NCBI GenBank assembly: GCA_963590415.1
Contig: CAVAPB010000009.1
Location: 1-64,000 of the forward strand
DNA: 64,000 nucleotides
Origin: Fimenecus sp963590415
Lineage (GTDB): Bacteria > Bacillota > Clostridia > Oscillospirales > Acutalibacteraceae
Direction: 5' to 3'
The notes beneath the pieces are model-generated. The model did not search any database. It worked only from the letters and a program-made list of their open reading frames with translations, and had not been told where the DNA came from. This document shows positions 57,505 to 64,000 of this stretch, piece after piece. Positions within the stretch are counted from its first letter, which is position 1; each line of letters begins with the position of its first letter. The translations under genes and the position numbers were made by a program.

Positions 57505-57963
57505 TCAATTATTATGTTTTTCGTAATTGTCCAAAGCTTTCTTCAACCATTCAATATGGCTTTCTATATCGTCTTTGTTTTCTTTTAGGTATTCGTTAAG
57601 CTCCTGGACTAAATTTTGATTTTTTGCCACTTGTTCAATAGGCACCTTGCCAAAAACGCTTGAGTACGGCGAAAAATCAACATCATTATAACTTTTATTT
57701 AAGACATTAACGACCAGAGTTGCCATATCCAAAGCCCGTGTAACGGTCGTTTCTTCGCTTTGACGGGACCAACGATTTTTATATCGCCAAACCTTAACTG
57801 CCGGAACAAAATTATTTTTATCCCATTGTGCCTTTCCGATTGAAATCCCGACAACATCGGTATTTGTTTTATAATTACCGTCAATTTTTTCATAATCATT
57901 TATTGCATAAATGGGTTTATGCGTTAAATTTGTCGGAATTTCTTTTGGTTTATTGCCTGACAT
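57505..57963 (-). CDS. DUF6530 family protein
   Basis: A 152-residue cytoplasmic protein. The N-terminal LTHKPIYAINDYEKIDGNY segment and the central AQWDKNNF...VKVWRYKNRWSRQSEE region match my recollection of the DUF6530 family, small proteins of unknown role scattered in Bacteroidota and Bacillota. The C-terminal third is helical and charged. It has its own ribosome site (AGAGGTG) and lies alone between the repeat cluster and the collagen-like gene. AT-rich composition suggests an accessory gene. Confidence 0.7.
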   Translation of the reverse strand: MSGNKPKEIPTNLTHKPIYAINDYEKIDGNYKTNTDVVGISIGKAQWDKNNFVPAVKVWRYKNRWSRQSEETTVTRALDMATLVVNVLNKSYNDVDFSPYSSVFGKVPIEQVAKNQNLVQELNEYLKENKDDIESHIEWLKKALDNYEKHNN

Positions 57964-58026
57964 CTTTTACACCTCTTATTTTATTTGAATATTTCACACT
58001 TATCTTAGCACCGTTATCAGATATAA

Positions 58027-60786
58027 TTATTTCCGCCAAAATTTATTTGCAGTGCAATCTCTGCCTCCGTTATTTTCGTAGTATGTTAATTTCTCCGCTG
58101 CTTCAGTAGATGACGAAAAGGTCGTATCACGAGAAGAAGAAGTAAAGATGCCTGAAGTATACTTATCATAATAAGTTGAATCATAGCTTAAACGCACTTC
58201 CCTTTGCACCCATACATATGTTGTATCTTCAAAATAAACATCTGTTAACCCTGCGTTTGCAAATGCTCCTGCGTTGATTGTTTTGACGGATGCCGGAATA
58301 GTAATTGTTTTTAAGTTTGAACATCTCATAAAAGCTGCCAAACCTATTTCTTCCAATGATGACGGTAAATTAATTGTTGACAACGAACCACAATTATAAA
58401 AAGCTTCCTGGTCAATAGTCTTTATAGTTTCCGGCAAACGAACACTTTTCAACCCAGTGCAATCTTTAAATCCCTTTTTATTTATCTGTGTTACCGGTTT
58501 TCCGTTGTACGTGTCGGGAATTACTATATCTGTCATATAAGTTGTTGTGCCTCCCGAAACCGCATAAGTGTCATCAGGCAGAAGATAATATACCAAGCCT
58601 TCTATACCGTCTCCCGTTCCGCTTACGCTTCCAAGATTATCACTTGTTCCGTCCGTATATGTTATCACCAATTCGCCGTTTATAAGCTCGGTTTTTACGA
58701 TTCCCCGTCCGTCAGCGCCCTTTTCGCCCTGCAAGCCTTGGTCGCCTTTTTCGCCCTTGATATTGCCGAGGTTGGTTATTGAATTATCGGTCATTGTAAC
58801 CACAAGCTCGCCGCTCGGGGACAGCGTGAGCGACTTAATGCCGAGTCCGTCGGCGCCGTCAGTGCCGTTCGCTCCGTTTTCACCGGTTACCTTGCCGAGA
58901 TTTTTGACATCGCCGTTTGAATAGGTCAAAACAAGCTCGCCCGAGGCGTTTATCTCCGACTTTGTTATGCCCAAGCCGTCCGCACCCTTGATGTTGCCGA
59001 GGTTGAGCACGGTGCCGTTTGTGAGTGTTACGGTCAGTGCGCCGTCAGCCGAAACATCAACATTCTGTATGCCTACGCCGTCAGCACCGTCCGTACCGTT
59101 AAGTCCGCTGTCGCCTTTATCTCCCTTGTCGCCCTTTGAGCCTTTGATATTACCGAGATTTATGACATTTCCGTTTGAGAAGGTCAGCACAAGCTCGTTG
59201 TCGGTGTTCAGCGTAACATCTGTAATGCCTACGCCGTCTGTACCATCTGTACCGTCAACACCGTCTTTGCCGTCGGTTCCGTCCTTACCGTTAAGACCTG
59301 TGTCGCCCTTGTCGCCCTTCTCGCCCTGAATACCTTGGTCACCTTTGTCTCCCTTTTCGCCCTGTATTCCCTGTGCGCCGTCATTGCCGACTACTCTGCC
59401 GAGATTTACCGTGCTGCCGTCACTGTATGTCAAGACAAGCTCGCCGAGGGAATTTATTTCACTGCTTGCAACACCGATTCCGTCCGTACCGTCTACGCCG
59501 TCAGCGCCGTTGAGACCTGCGTCGCCCTTGTCGCCCTTAATGTTTCCGAGGTCAAGCGCAGTCCCGTTTGTAAGAGTTACAACAAGCTTTCCGTCGGTTG
59601 AAATTTCAATATCGTTTATGCCTACGCCGTCAACGCCGTCTCTGCCGTCAGTTCCGTTAACACCTGCATCGCCCTTTGCCCCGACAACAACGCCGAGGTT
59701 TTCGGTAAGATTATTTGTGTATGTAATTATCAACTCGCCGTTGCGGTTGATTTCGGACTTCTTAACGCCTACGCCGTCCGCACCGTTGAGACCCGTATCG
59801 CCTTTTTCGCCCTGTATTCCCTGTACGCCTTGGTCGCCCTTTGCTCCGACAACAGTGCCGACATTTGCACGCTGACCGTTTGAGAACGAAAGCACAAGCT
59901 CGCCCTCGGAATTGATTTGTGCCGAGGTTACGCTCACGCCGTCAGCTCCGTCTGTTCCGTTCGTGCCGTTCGTGCCGTCCGAGCCTACGATTTTACCGAG
60001 GTTTGCGCCCGTTCCGTTTGAATATGTAACTTCAAGCTCGCCGTTTTCGTTTATAACCGCAGAAGTAACGCCGATACCGTCGGCGCCGTTTGTGCCATCG
60101 GTGCCGTTTAAGCCGTCTTTACCGTCCGTGCCGTTCGCGCCCACTACCCTGCCGAGGTTGGCTATCTCGCCGTTTGAATAGGTTAAAACAAGCTCGCCGC
60201 TATCATTTATTACAGAATTTGAAATGCCTATTCCGTTGTTTACGGTTTCGCCGACGACCTTATCGAGGTTTACGCTTTTACCGTCGGAATATGTAATGAC
60301 CAATTCGCCTTTTTCATTTATCTTTGCGGCGGAAATTCCAATGCCGTCAACGCCGTCCTTACCATCCTTGCCGTCTGCACCTGCCGCCTTACCGACATTT
60401 ATCTTCGTTCCGTCGGAAAGTGTGATAACAAGCTCGCCGCCCTCCGAAAATGAAGCGGAGCTTATATCGGATTTTTCTTTTTTCGCCATTGCCGTAAGCG
60501 TGTTCGTCCAATCCTTTTCGCTGCCCGAATATCCGTTGTCAACGGCAATCTGATAAGCCGATTTGCCCTGAAGTGAAAGGAGCCAATCGTCAAGACTTCC
60601 CGAGAAACCCTGCTGAACCGCAAGCTCGTATGCTGACAAGCCGTTCTTTATGCTTGAGGTCTGCACGGTATTATTTTTGTGCACCAGATTCGCAACCAAA
60701 AACGATATGCCTGCCATTATAACAACCAGCAGTACCGCCACAGCCGCTTTTTTCAATAAATTCTTGCTATGTTTTGTATTTTGCAT
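58027..60786 (-). CDS. Membrane-anchored surface protein with collagen-like/beta-repeat stalk and BspA-type leucine-rich tip
   Basis: A 919-residue protein. One uncleaved membrane helix (about 12-36) anchors it. Two copies of a SAYxxAVxxGxSGSxxDW motif follow (51-93). Residues about 108-725 hold 13 copies of a roughly 30-residue beta unit (IN-x2-GEL-VLTYSNG-x3-NLG-x-VVG). These are separated by short collagen-like G-x-y stretches (GADGKDGKDGVDG, GEKGDKGDQG). Residues 755-855 are BspA-like leucine-rich repeats (LPSSLEEIGLAAF, IPASVKTINAGAF). No sortase signal is present at the C-terminus. It probably works as an adhesin or host-contact protein. Confidence 0.88.
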   Translation of the reverse strand: MQNTKHSKNLLKKAAVAVLLVVIMAGISFLVANLVHKNNTVQTSSIKNGLSAYELAVQQGFSGSLDDWLLSLQGKSAYQIAVDNGYSGSEKDWTNTLTAMAKKEKSDISSASFSEGGELVITLSDGTKINVGKAAGADGKDGKDGVDGIGISAAKINEKGELVITYSDGKSVNLDKVVGETVNNGIGISNSVINDSGELVLTYSNGEIANLGRVVGANGTDGKDGLNGTDGTNGADGIGVTSAVINENGELEVTYSNGTGANLGKIVGSDGTNGTNGTDGADGVSVTSAQINSEGELVLSFSNGQRANVGTVVGAKGDQGVQGIQGEKGDTGLNGADGVGVKKSEINRNGELIITYTNNLTENLGVVVGAKGDAGVNGTDGRDGVDGVGINDIEISTDGKLVVTLTNGTALDLGNIKGDKGDAGLNGADGVDGTDGIGVASSEINSLGELVLTYSDGSTVNLGRVVGNDGAQGIQGEKGDKGDQGIQGEKGDKGDTGLNGKDGTDGKDGVDGTDGTDGVGITDVTLNTDNELVLTFSNGNVINLGNIKGSKGDKGDKGDSGLNGTDGADGVGIQNVDVSADGALTVTLTNGTVLNLGNIKGADGLGITKSEINASGELVLTYSNGDVKNLGKVTGENGANGTDGADGLGIKSLTLSPSGELVVTMTDNSITNLGNIKGEKGDQGLQGEKGADGRGIVKTELINGELVITYTDGTSDNLGSVSGTGDGIEGLVYYLLPDDTYAVSGGTTTYMTDIVIPDTYNGKPVTQINKKGFKDCTGLKSVRLPETIKTIDQEAFYNCGSLSTINLPSSLEEIGLAAFMRCSNLKTITIPASVKTINAGAFANAGLTDVYFEDTTYVWVQREVRLSYDSTYYDKYTSGIFTSSSRDTTFSSSTEAAEKLTYYENNGGRDCTANKFWRK

Positions 60787-60913
60787 ATTTCCTTCCTCCT
60801 AAGACAATATATATTTTAATCATACAACGACATACTCGTTTTGTCAACTGTATTCTCGTTTTTTGCAACCGTTTCTACATCTTTTAGATTAAAATATACA
60901 GGAGGTGAAACAT

Positions 60914-61219
60914 ATGAAATTCAGCGATAAATTGCGAATGTTGATTGAAGAGCGCAATCTTACCCAAAAGCAGGTGGCTCTTGACTTAAATGTCGCAGCG
61001 TCAACCATGGGCGGATATGTTCAGGGCAGCAGCGAGCCGGATTTTGACACGCTCATCAAAATCGCGGAATATTTCAATGTTTCCACCGATTATTTGCTCG
61101 GCAGGCTTTCCGACGGCACTGTTGACGCAAGCGAAGAAGAGCTGCTTCGGGTCTACCGCTCAATGAAAAGCGAATACAGCCCGATATACATTAAGCAGGG
61201 AAAATCGTTTATCGAATAA
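60914..61219 (+). CDS. XRE-family helix-turn-helix regulator
   Basis: A 101-residue protein whose first 65 residues are a Cro/C1 helix-turn-helix (LTQKQVALDLNVAASTMGGY). The AEYFNVSTDYLLGR segment is shared with phage-type repressors. The C-terminal tail is short. I use the ATG at 60914; the GTG at 60905 lies within the GGAGGTG ribosome site. It is divergent from the collagen-like gene, 127 bases apart, and may control that gene, an inference from arrangement. A hairpin terminator follows. Confidence 0.85.
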   Translation: MKFSDKLRMLIEERNLTQKQVALDLNVAASTMGGYVQGSSEPDFDTLIKIAEYFNVSTDYLLGRLSDGTVDASEEELLRVYRSMKSEYSPIYIKQGKSFIE

Positions 61220-61233
61220 AAAGCATAAAAGCG

Positions 61234-61263
61234 CACGGGAGGCATCAAAAGATGCCTCCCGTG
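61234..61263. terminator. Bidirectional hairpin between XRE and DUF5058-partner genes
   Basis: CACGGGAGGCATC and GATGCCTCCCGTG pair perfectly around AAAA. The flanks are T-rich on both strands but without a long uninterrupted run. Confidence 0.75.
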
Positions 61264-61282
61264 ATTTGTTGTTATATTTATC

Positions 61283-61948
61283 TTACTTTACCCATTTAAG
61301 CTTATACATACCGAATGCGCCGAGGATGCTCACAACGATAGTTACGAATATCATTGTGCCGACGGGCATTGCCGGAGAGAAGATATAAACTATAACGCCT
61401 GCCAAAATCGGCAAAATTGCAAGGCGCCAATATTTTGCGAAATACGATGCGCCGAGAGCGCCGAAAAGCGCCGGAATTACATATTCAAACGCAGGCTTTA
61501 CAACCGAATCATCCGCAGTTATATACGGTAATACGGGAGCAAACAGCAGTACGCCGACCGCAATGACTACGGTTGTCGTGATTGCCGAAGCCGCAATTGC
61601 TACGGTTGAGATGAGCTCGCCCTCTTCGCTTGAAGCCTTGACCTCGGCTCTTTCGAGCGCATTCATAGCGCACGGGAGCTTGAGATTTGTGATGTTGCCC
61701 GTTACGAACGAAAGATATGTTCCGCCCGCGCCGAGCATAGGCGTATATGTAATAACTTCAACTATCGCCGTTGACCAATAAATCGGTACGACCGCCGCAA
61801 GCGCCTTCAAAAGCGTTGAAAACTGCGGGAATGCGTCATAATAAATCGAAATCATAAGGGGGACAAAAAGCAACGCCGCCAAAGCGCTGACAGACCATAT
61901 ACTTCCCCAGATGTGAACCTTATCAATATATGTTTTTTCTTTTTTCAT
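61283..61948 (-). CDS. Integral membrane protein, partner of DUF5058 protein
   Basis: A 221-residue membrane protein with about five or six helices. The start is ATG at 61948 with AGGAGGGG upstream. The segment TYTPMLGAGGTYLSFVTGNITNLKLPCAMNALE (in pieces) includes a glycine-rich loop that could be a re-entrant substrate or ion site. It is followed by a hydrophilic loop, EVKASSEEGELIS. It is encoded 13 bases downstream of the DUF5058 gene, and the pair probably makes one transporter. I know no named family; nucleoside-recognition gates look broadly similar. Confidence 0.75.
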   Translation of the reverse strand: MKKEKTYIDKVHIWGSIWSVSALAALLFVPLMISIYYDAFPQFSTLLKALAAVVPIYWSTAIVEVITYTPMLGAGGTYLSFVTGNITNLKLPCAMNALERAEVKASSEEGELISTVAIAASAITTTVVIAVGVLLFAPVLPYITADDSVVKPAFEYVIPALFGALGASYFAKYWRLAILPILAGVIVYIFSPAMPVGTMIFVTIVVSILGAFGMYKLKWVK

Positions 61949-61961
61949 CTTCTTCCCCTCC

Positions 61962-62726
61962 TTATCTCCATGTGAATGCCGCAATTTCGGGCGGTAAAAC
62001 CTGAGTGAGCAATACCGCAATTCCCATTGCGCCGAACATTGCTATCGGCAGAACAAAGGGCTCAAGCTTTTTGAGGTCCTTTTTTCTGCAAAGGTAATCG
62101 AGAGCTATTGTGAATATCATTGCCGAAAGAAGCGTTGCCACCGACATAACGCCCGCCGACGGTCCGTCCGAGGGAACGCCAGCGATAGCCCTTGAAATAA
62201 ACGCCGCGATTATACCGATAAACGCCGCAGCGCCGAGTATATCGCCAAGTCTGCCTGCGCTCGCACTTTTCTGCGTAACCTTACCCATCGCCTTATGTAT
62301 TCTTTTGCAGAGTATCGGCAAAAGAATAAGCGGGAAGCACGAGCCTATTGTCATAGTCCACGCAATAGTCGAAAATTGCGTAACATCCGTTACCTCGTTC
62401 GACACGGACGAGCCGAGAACATTCAGCGCCGCCTCTGCCGCAACCGTTTCATAGGCGAGGTTTCCGATAACCGAAAGCCTTATCCACGGCAGTACAATTC
62501 CGAGTGCCGAAGCGAGAGCCAACACCGTTGCAAGAATGGATATTGCCGGAGCAATGGTGAAAAGCATACTCGAAATCATCGTCTGTTTGAGTTTTTCCGT
62601 ATCGACGCCTATCTCCTTTGCACGCTTCCACGACTTTACGATAAAGAACACGGACTGTACAATTACAAAAAGAACCACAAAGCCTGCCAGCGCATACATA
62701 AGCGGACTTGTCTTAAAATCTCCCAT
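61962..62726 (-). CDS. DUF5058 family membrane protein
   Basis: A 254-residue membrane protein with about seven helices. The N-terminal MGDFKTSPLMYALAGFVVLFV and KSWKRAKEIG segments match DUF5058 as I recall it. The start is ATG at 62726 with CGGAGGG upstream; longer frames lack a site. It precedes the gene at 61283-61948 in a two-gene unit. Both contain a polar, gly-rich loop and no ATPase, suggesting a secondary transporter or exchanger of unknown substrate. Confidence 0.78.
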   Translation of the reverse strand: MGDFKTSPLMYALAGFVVLFVIVQSVFFIVKSWKRAKEIGVDTEKLKQTMISSMLFTIAPAISILATVLALASALGIVLPWIRLSVIGNLAYETVAAEAALNVLGSSVSNEVTDVTQFSTIAWTMTIGSCFPLILLPILCKRIHKAMGKVTQKSASAGRLGDILGAAAFIGIIAAFISRAIAGVPSDGPSAGVMSVATLLSAMIFTIALDYLCRKKDLKKLEPFVLPIAMFGAMGIAVLLTQVLPPEIAAFTWR

Positions 62727-62790
62727 TTTATTCCCTCCGTTTATTAAAATAAATACGGCAGTTGCGGAACAGCCTGCCGATAATGCCCCG

Positions 62791-63729
62791 TTATTCCTTT
62801 GAAATAGCCTTATCCATCCAACCGATAACATCGGACATAACCTCATCGCGGTTGAGCTCATTGAGAAGCTCGTGCCTTGCCTCAGGATAAAGCTTCATAA
62901 TAACATTCTGGTGACCTGTCTTTTTAAGGTCGGCAAACACCTGCTTTACACCCTTGCCGTACTCACCGACGGGGTCATTTTCGCCCGAAATGAGCAAAAT
63001 CGGCAGTTCAGTGGGAACTGTCTTGTACCAAAGCTTAGCCGACACCTGTTTGAGTGCGGTAAACAGCGTTTCAAAGCCGTTGGTTGTAAAGCAAAAGCCG
63101 CAGCGGTCATCGGCTATATACCTGTCAACCTCCTTTTGGTCTCTCGAAAGCCAATCAAATCCGGTTCTCTTTTCCGTTTTCTTATTATATGTACCGAAAG
63201 CAATGGAATTGAGCATACCCGAACGGTGAAGCTTGCCCTTTGTTTTTTCAAGCTGCTTTGCAAGCGCAATTCCCATACCCGCCGCAGGATTTGTGCCGCT
63301 TGTTCCGCATATGACCGCACCGTCAATCGAATGACCGTACTTTGCAATATACGCCCTTGCCATAAACGAGCCCATACTGTGCCCGAAAATGATAAACGGC
63401 AGGTCCGGATATTCATGCCGTGCAATGTCCGTGAGCTGCTTCAAGTCCTCAACAACGCTTTCAACGCCGTTGTCGCCGAAAAAGCCGAGCTCGTCATCGT
63501 TGGCAACAGATTTGCCGTGCCCGAGATGGTCGCTGATATACACCGCGTAGCCGTGCTTGCAGAGCTCCATGGCAAAGCGGGCGTATCTGTTTGAATGCTC
63601 AGCCATACCGTGAGAAATCTGCACAATTCCCTTTACGGCGGAAAAGTCGGCAGGTGCCGCACTCTGTGCGTAAATGTCGCAAAGTCCCGACGCCGACGGA
63701 AATGTAAATTCATTAGCGGTAAATTCCAC
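62791..63729 (-). CDS. Alpha/beta hydrolase, monoacylglycerol-lipase-like (serine aminopeptidase S33 family)
   Basis: A 312-residue hydrolase. In the frame counted from 63738 the nucleophile Ser is in FGHSMGSFMARAY (about 121). The acid is in SGENDPVG and the His in PEARHELLNE, completing the triad. The oxyanion HG motif is in QISHGMAEHSNRY and DHLGHGKS is typical of lysophospholipases and monoacylglycerol lipases. I prefer the GTG at 63729, eight bases after GGAG, to the GTG at 63738, which abuts that site. No signal peptide is present. It lies upstream of the DUF5058 pair on the same strand. Confidence 0.85.
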   Translation of the reverse strand: MEFTANEFTFPSASGLCDIYAQSAAPADFSAVKGIVQISHGMAEHSNRYARFAMELCKHGYAVYISDHLGHGKSVANDDELGFFGDNGVESVVEDLKQLTDIARHEYPDLPFIIFGHSMGSFMARAYIAKYGHSIDGAVICGTSGTNPAAGMGIALAKQLEKTKGKLHRSGMLNSIAFGTYNKKTEKRTGFDWLSRDQKEVDRYIADDRCGFCFTTNGFETLFTALKQVSAKLWYKTVPTELPILLISGENDPVGEYGKGVKQVFADLKKTGHQNVIMKLYPEARHELLNELNRDEVMSDVIGWMDKAISKE

Positions 63730-63895
63730 TTTAGTCACTCCGTTTCAATGCGCCGCAATGCGTAAAGCGGCATACGGCACAAGAAAAATATTTAATAGTA
63801 TATCACATCGTAGTGCGAAATGTAACATTTTCGGCTAATGTTTGTATCGTTTAACAAAATTCACAAGTTGAGATTATACAAACTGCACAACAAAA

Positions 63896-64000
63896 TCAAC
63901 GCTGTTTGTCAGGCTTAATCAAAACCGTGTATTTTTCAAATAAAAAGTCGTTTATCACATCATACATATGCACCGGCTCGACCTCATAACGGTTCATACG
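63896..64000 (-). CDS. C-terminal end of an unidentified protein (partial)
   Basis: A minus-strand frame is open from the window edge to a TGA at 63896-63898, giving 34 residues including the segment VEPVHMYDVINDFLFEKYTV and ending KPDKQR. The gene starts beyond position 64000. The fragment is too short to name. Confidence 0.55.
   Translation of the reverse strand, partial: RMNRYEVEPVHMYDVINDFLFEKYTVLIKPDKQR

Noticed and set aside
58967..60553. Ser/Pro-rich frames opposite the collagen-like gene
   Set aside because: They are reverse-strand readings of Gly-x-y and beta-unit repeats, with no starts or ribosome sites that make sense.

Overview
The window reads as a chromosome segment of a spore-forming, gut-associated member of the Bacillota, class Clostridia, most likely Oscillospirales/Ruminococcaceae. 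The supporting genes are a YpeB germination protein, class B sortases, single-chain glycyl-tRNA synthetase, a DUF1846 protein, LemA/TPM, an L-fucose pathway, a collagen/BspA-like surface protein, TPP and yybP-ykoY riboswitches, and sigma-A promoters with 17-bp spacers. The family assignment is inference; no rRNA is present. There is no prophage, CRISPR array, transposase or integrase. Accessory character comes from short structured repeats and unusual fusion proteins.

Layout. 1-431: tandem 154-bp repeats. 432-5081: a small membrane protein and a TetR-controlled pair of ABC half-exporters. 5098-9778: an acyl-CoA thioesterase-like hydrolase, a GtrA pair, a HAD phosphatase, an MBL-fold hydrolase and two XRE regulators, one fused to a desulfoferrodoxin-like domain. 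9971-14329: the L-fucose operon (aldolase, mutarotase, kinase, isomerase). 14506-16469: MATE exporter and flavin reductase. 16542-19064: a split Zn/Cd efflux system with its ArsR repressor. 19269-21565: ung and a DUF1846 protein. 21566-22253: palindromic repeats. 22254-24704: TPM, LemA, GalE. 24740-32123: a membrane SpoIID protein with a CinA-like cytoplasmic half, two class B sortases, PncC, ThiI and a cysteine desulfurase. The last five of these form one overlapping operon. 32259-35419: YpeB, a lipoprotein and three small exported or membrane proteins. 35806-36680: riboswitch-controlled thiT. 36687-38986: aminotransferase, rsmA, TSCPD protein. 39100-43246: a MarR-controlled heterodimeric ABC exporter. 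43439-45816: lipid kinase and glyS. Then tRNA-Ala, nadBC, tRNA-Arg followed by a 178-bp tandem array, a GNAT enzyme, an unknown protein and a Mn-riboswitch-controlled mntP. 51716-56009: a divergent pair with long charged helical tails (GPH transporter and E2-like acyltransferase), bounded by matching terminators. 56085-57357: a repeat cluster. 57505-64000: DUF6530, a collagen-like surface protein, an XRE regulator, a two-gene DUF5058 membrane system, a monoacylglycerol-lipase-like hydrolase and a truncated gene.

How it fits together. Three export systems each carry a visible local regulator and palindromic operator (TetR/ABC, ArsR/P-type ATPase, MarR/ABC). Two metabolite-sensing leaders control thiamine uptake and manganese export. 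The cysteine desulfurase and ThiI are the sulfur donor and acceptor for tRNA 4-thiouridine. NadB and NadC make two of the three steps to nicotinate mononucleotide, and PncC recycles nicotinamide mononucleotide. The fucose genes take L-fucose to lactaldehyde and dihydroxyacetone phosphate.

The strongest candidates for something undescribed are: (1) the tRNA-Arg array, in which the tRNA 3' end is repeated four times at exactly 178-bp spacing with a terminator and three GCGAAGC mini-hairpins per unit; (2) the GPH transporter/E2-like pair with helical tails; (3) the degenerate CinA-membrane-SpoIID fusion; (4) the XRE-desulfoferrodoxin regulator with a partly lost iron site.
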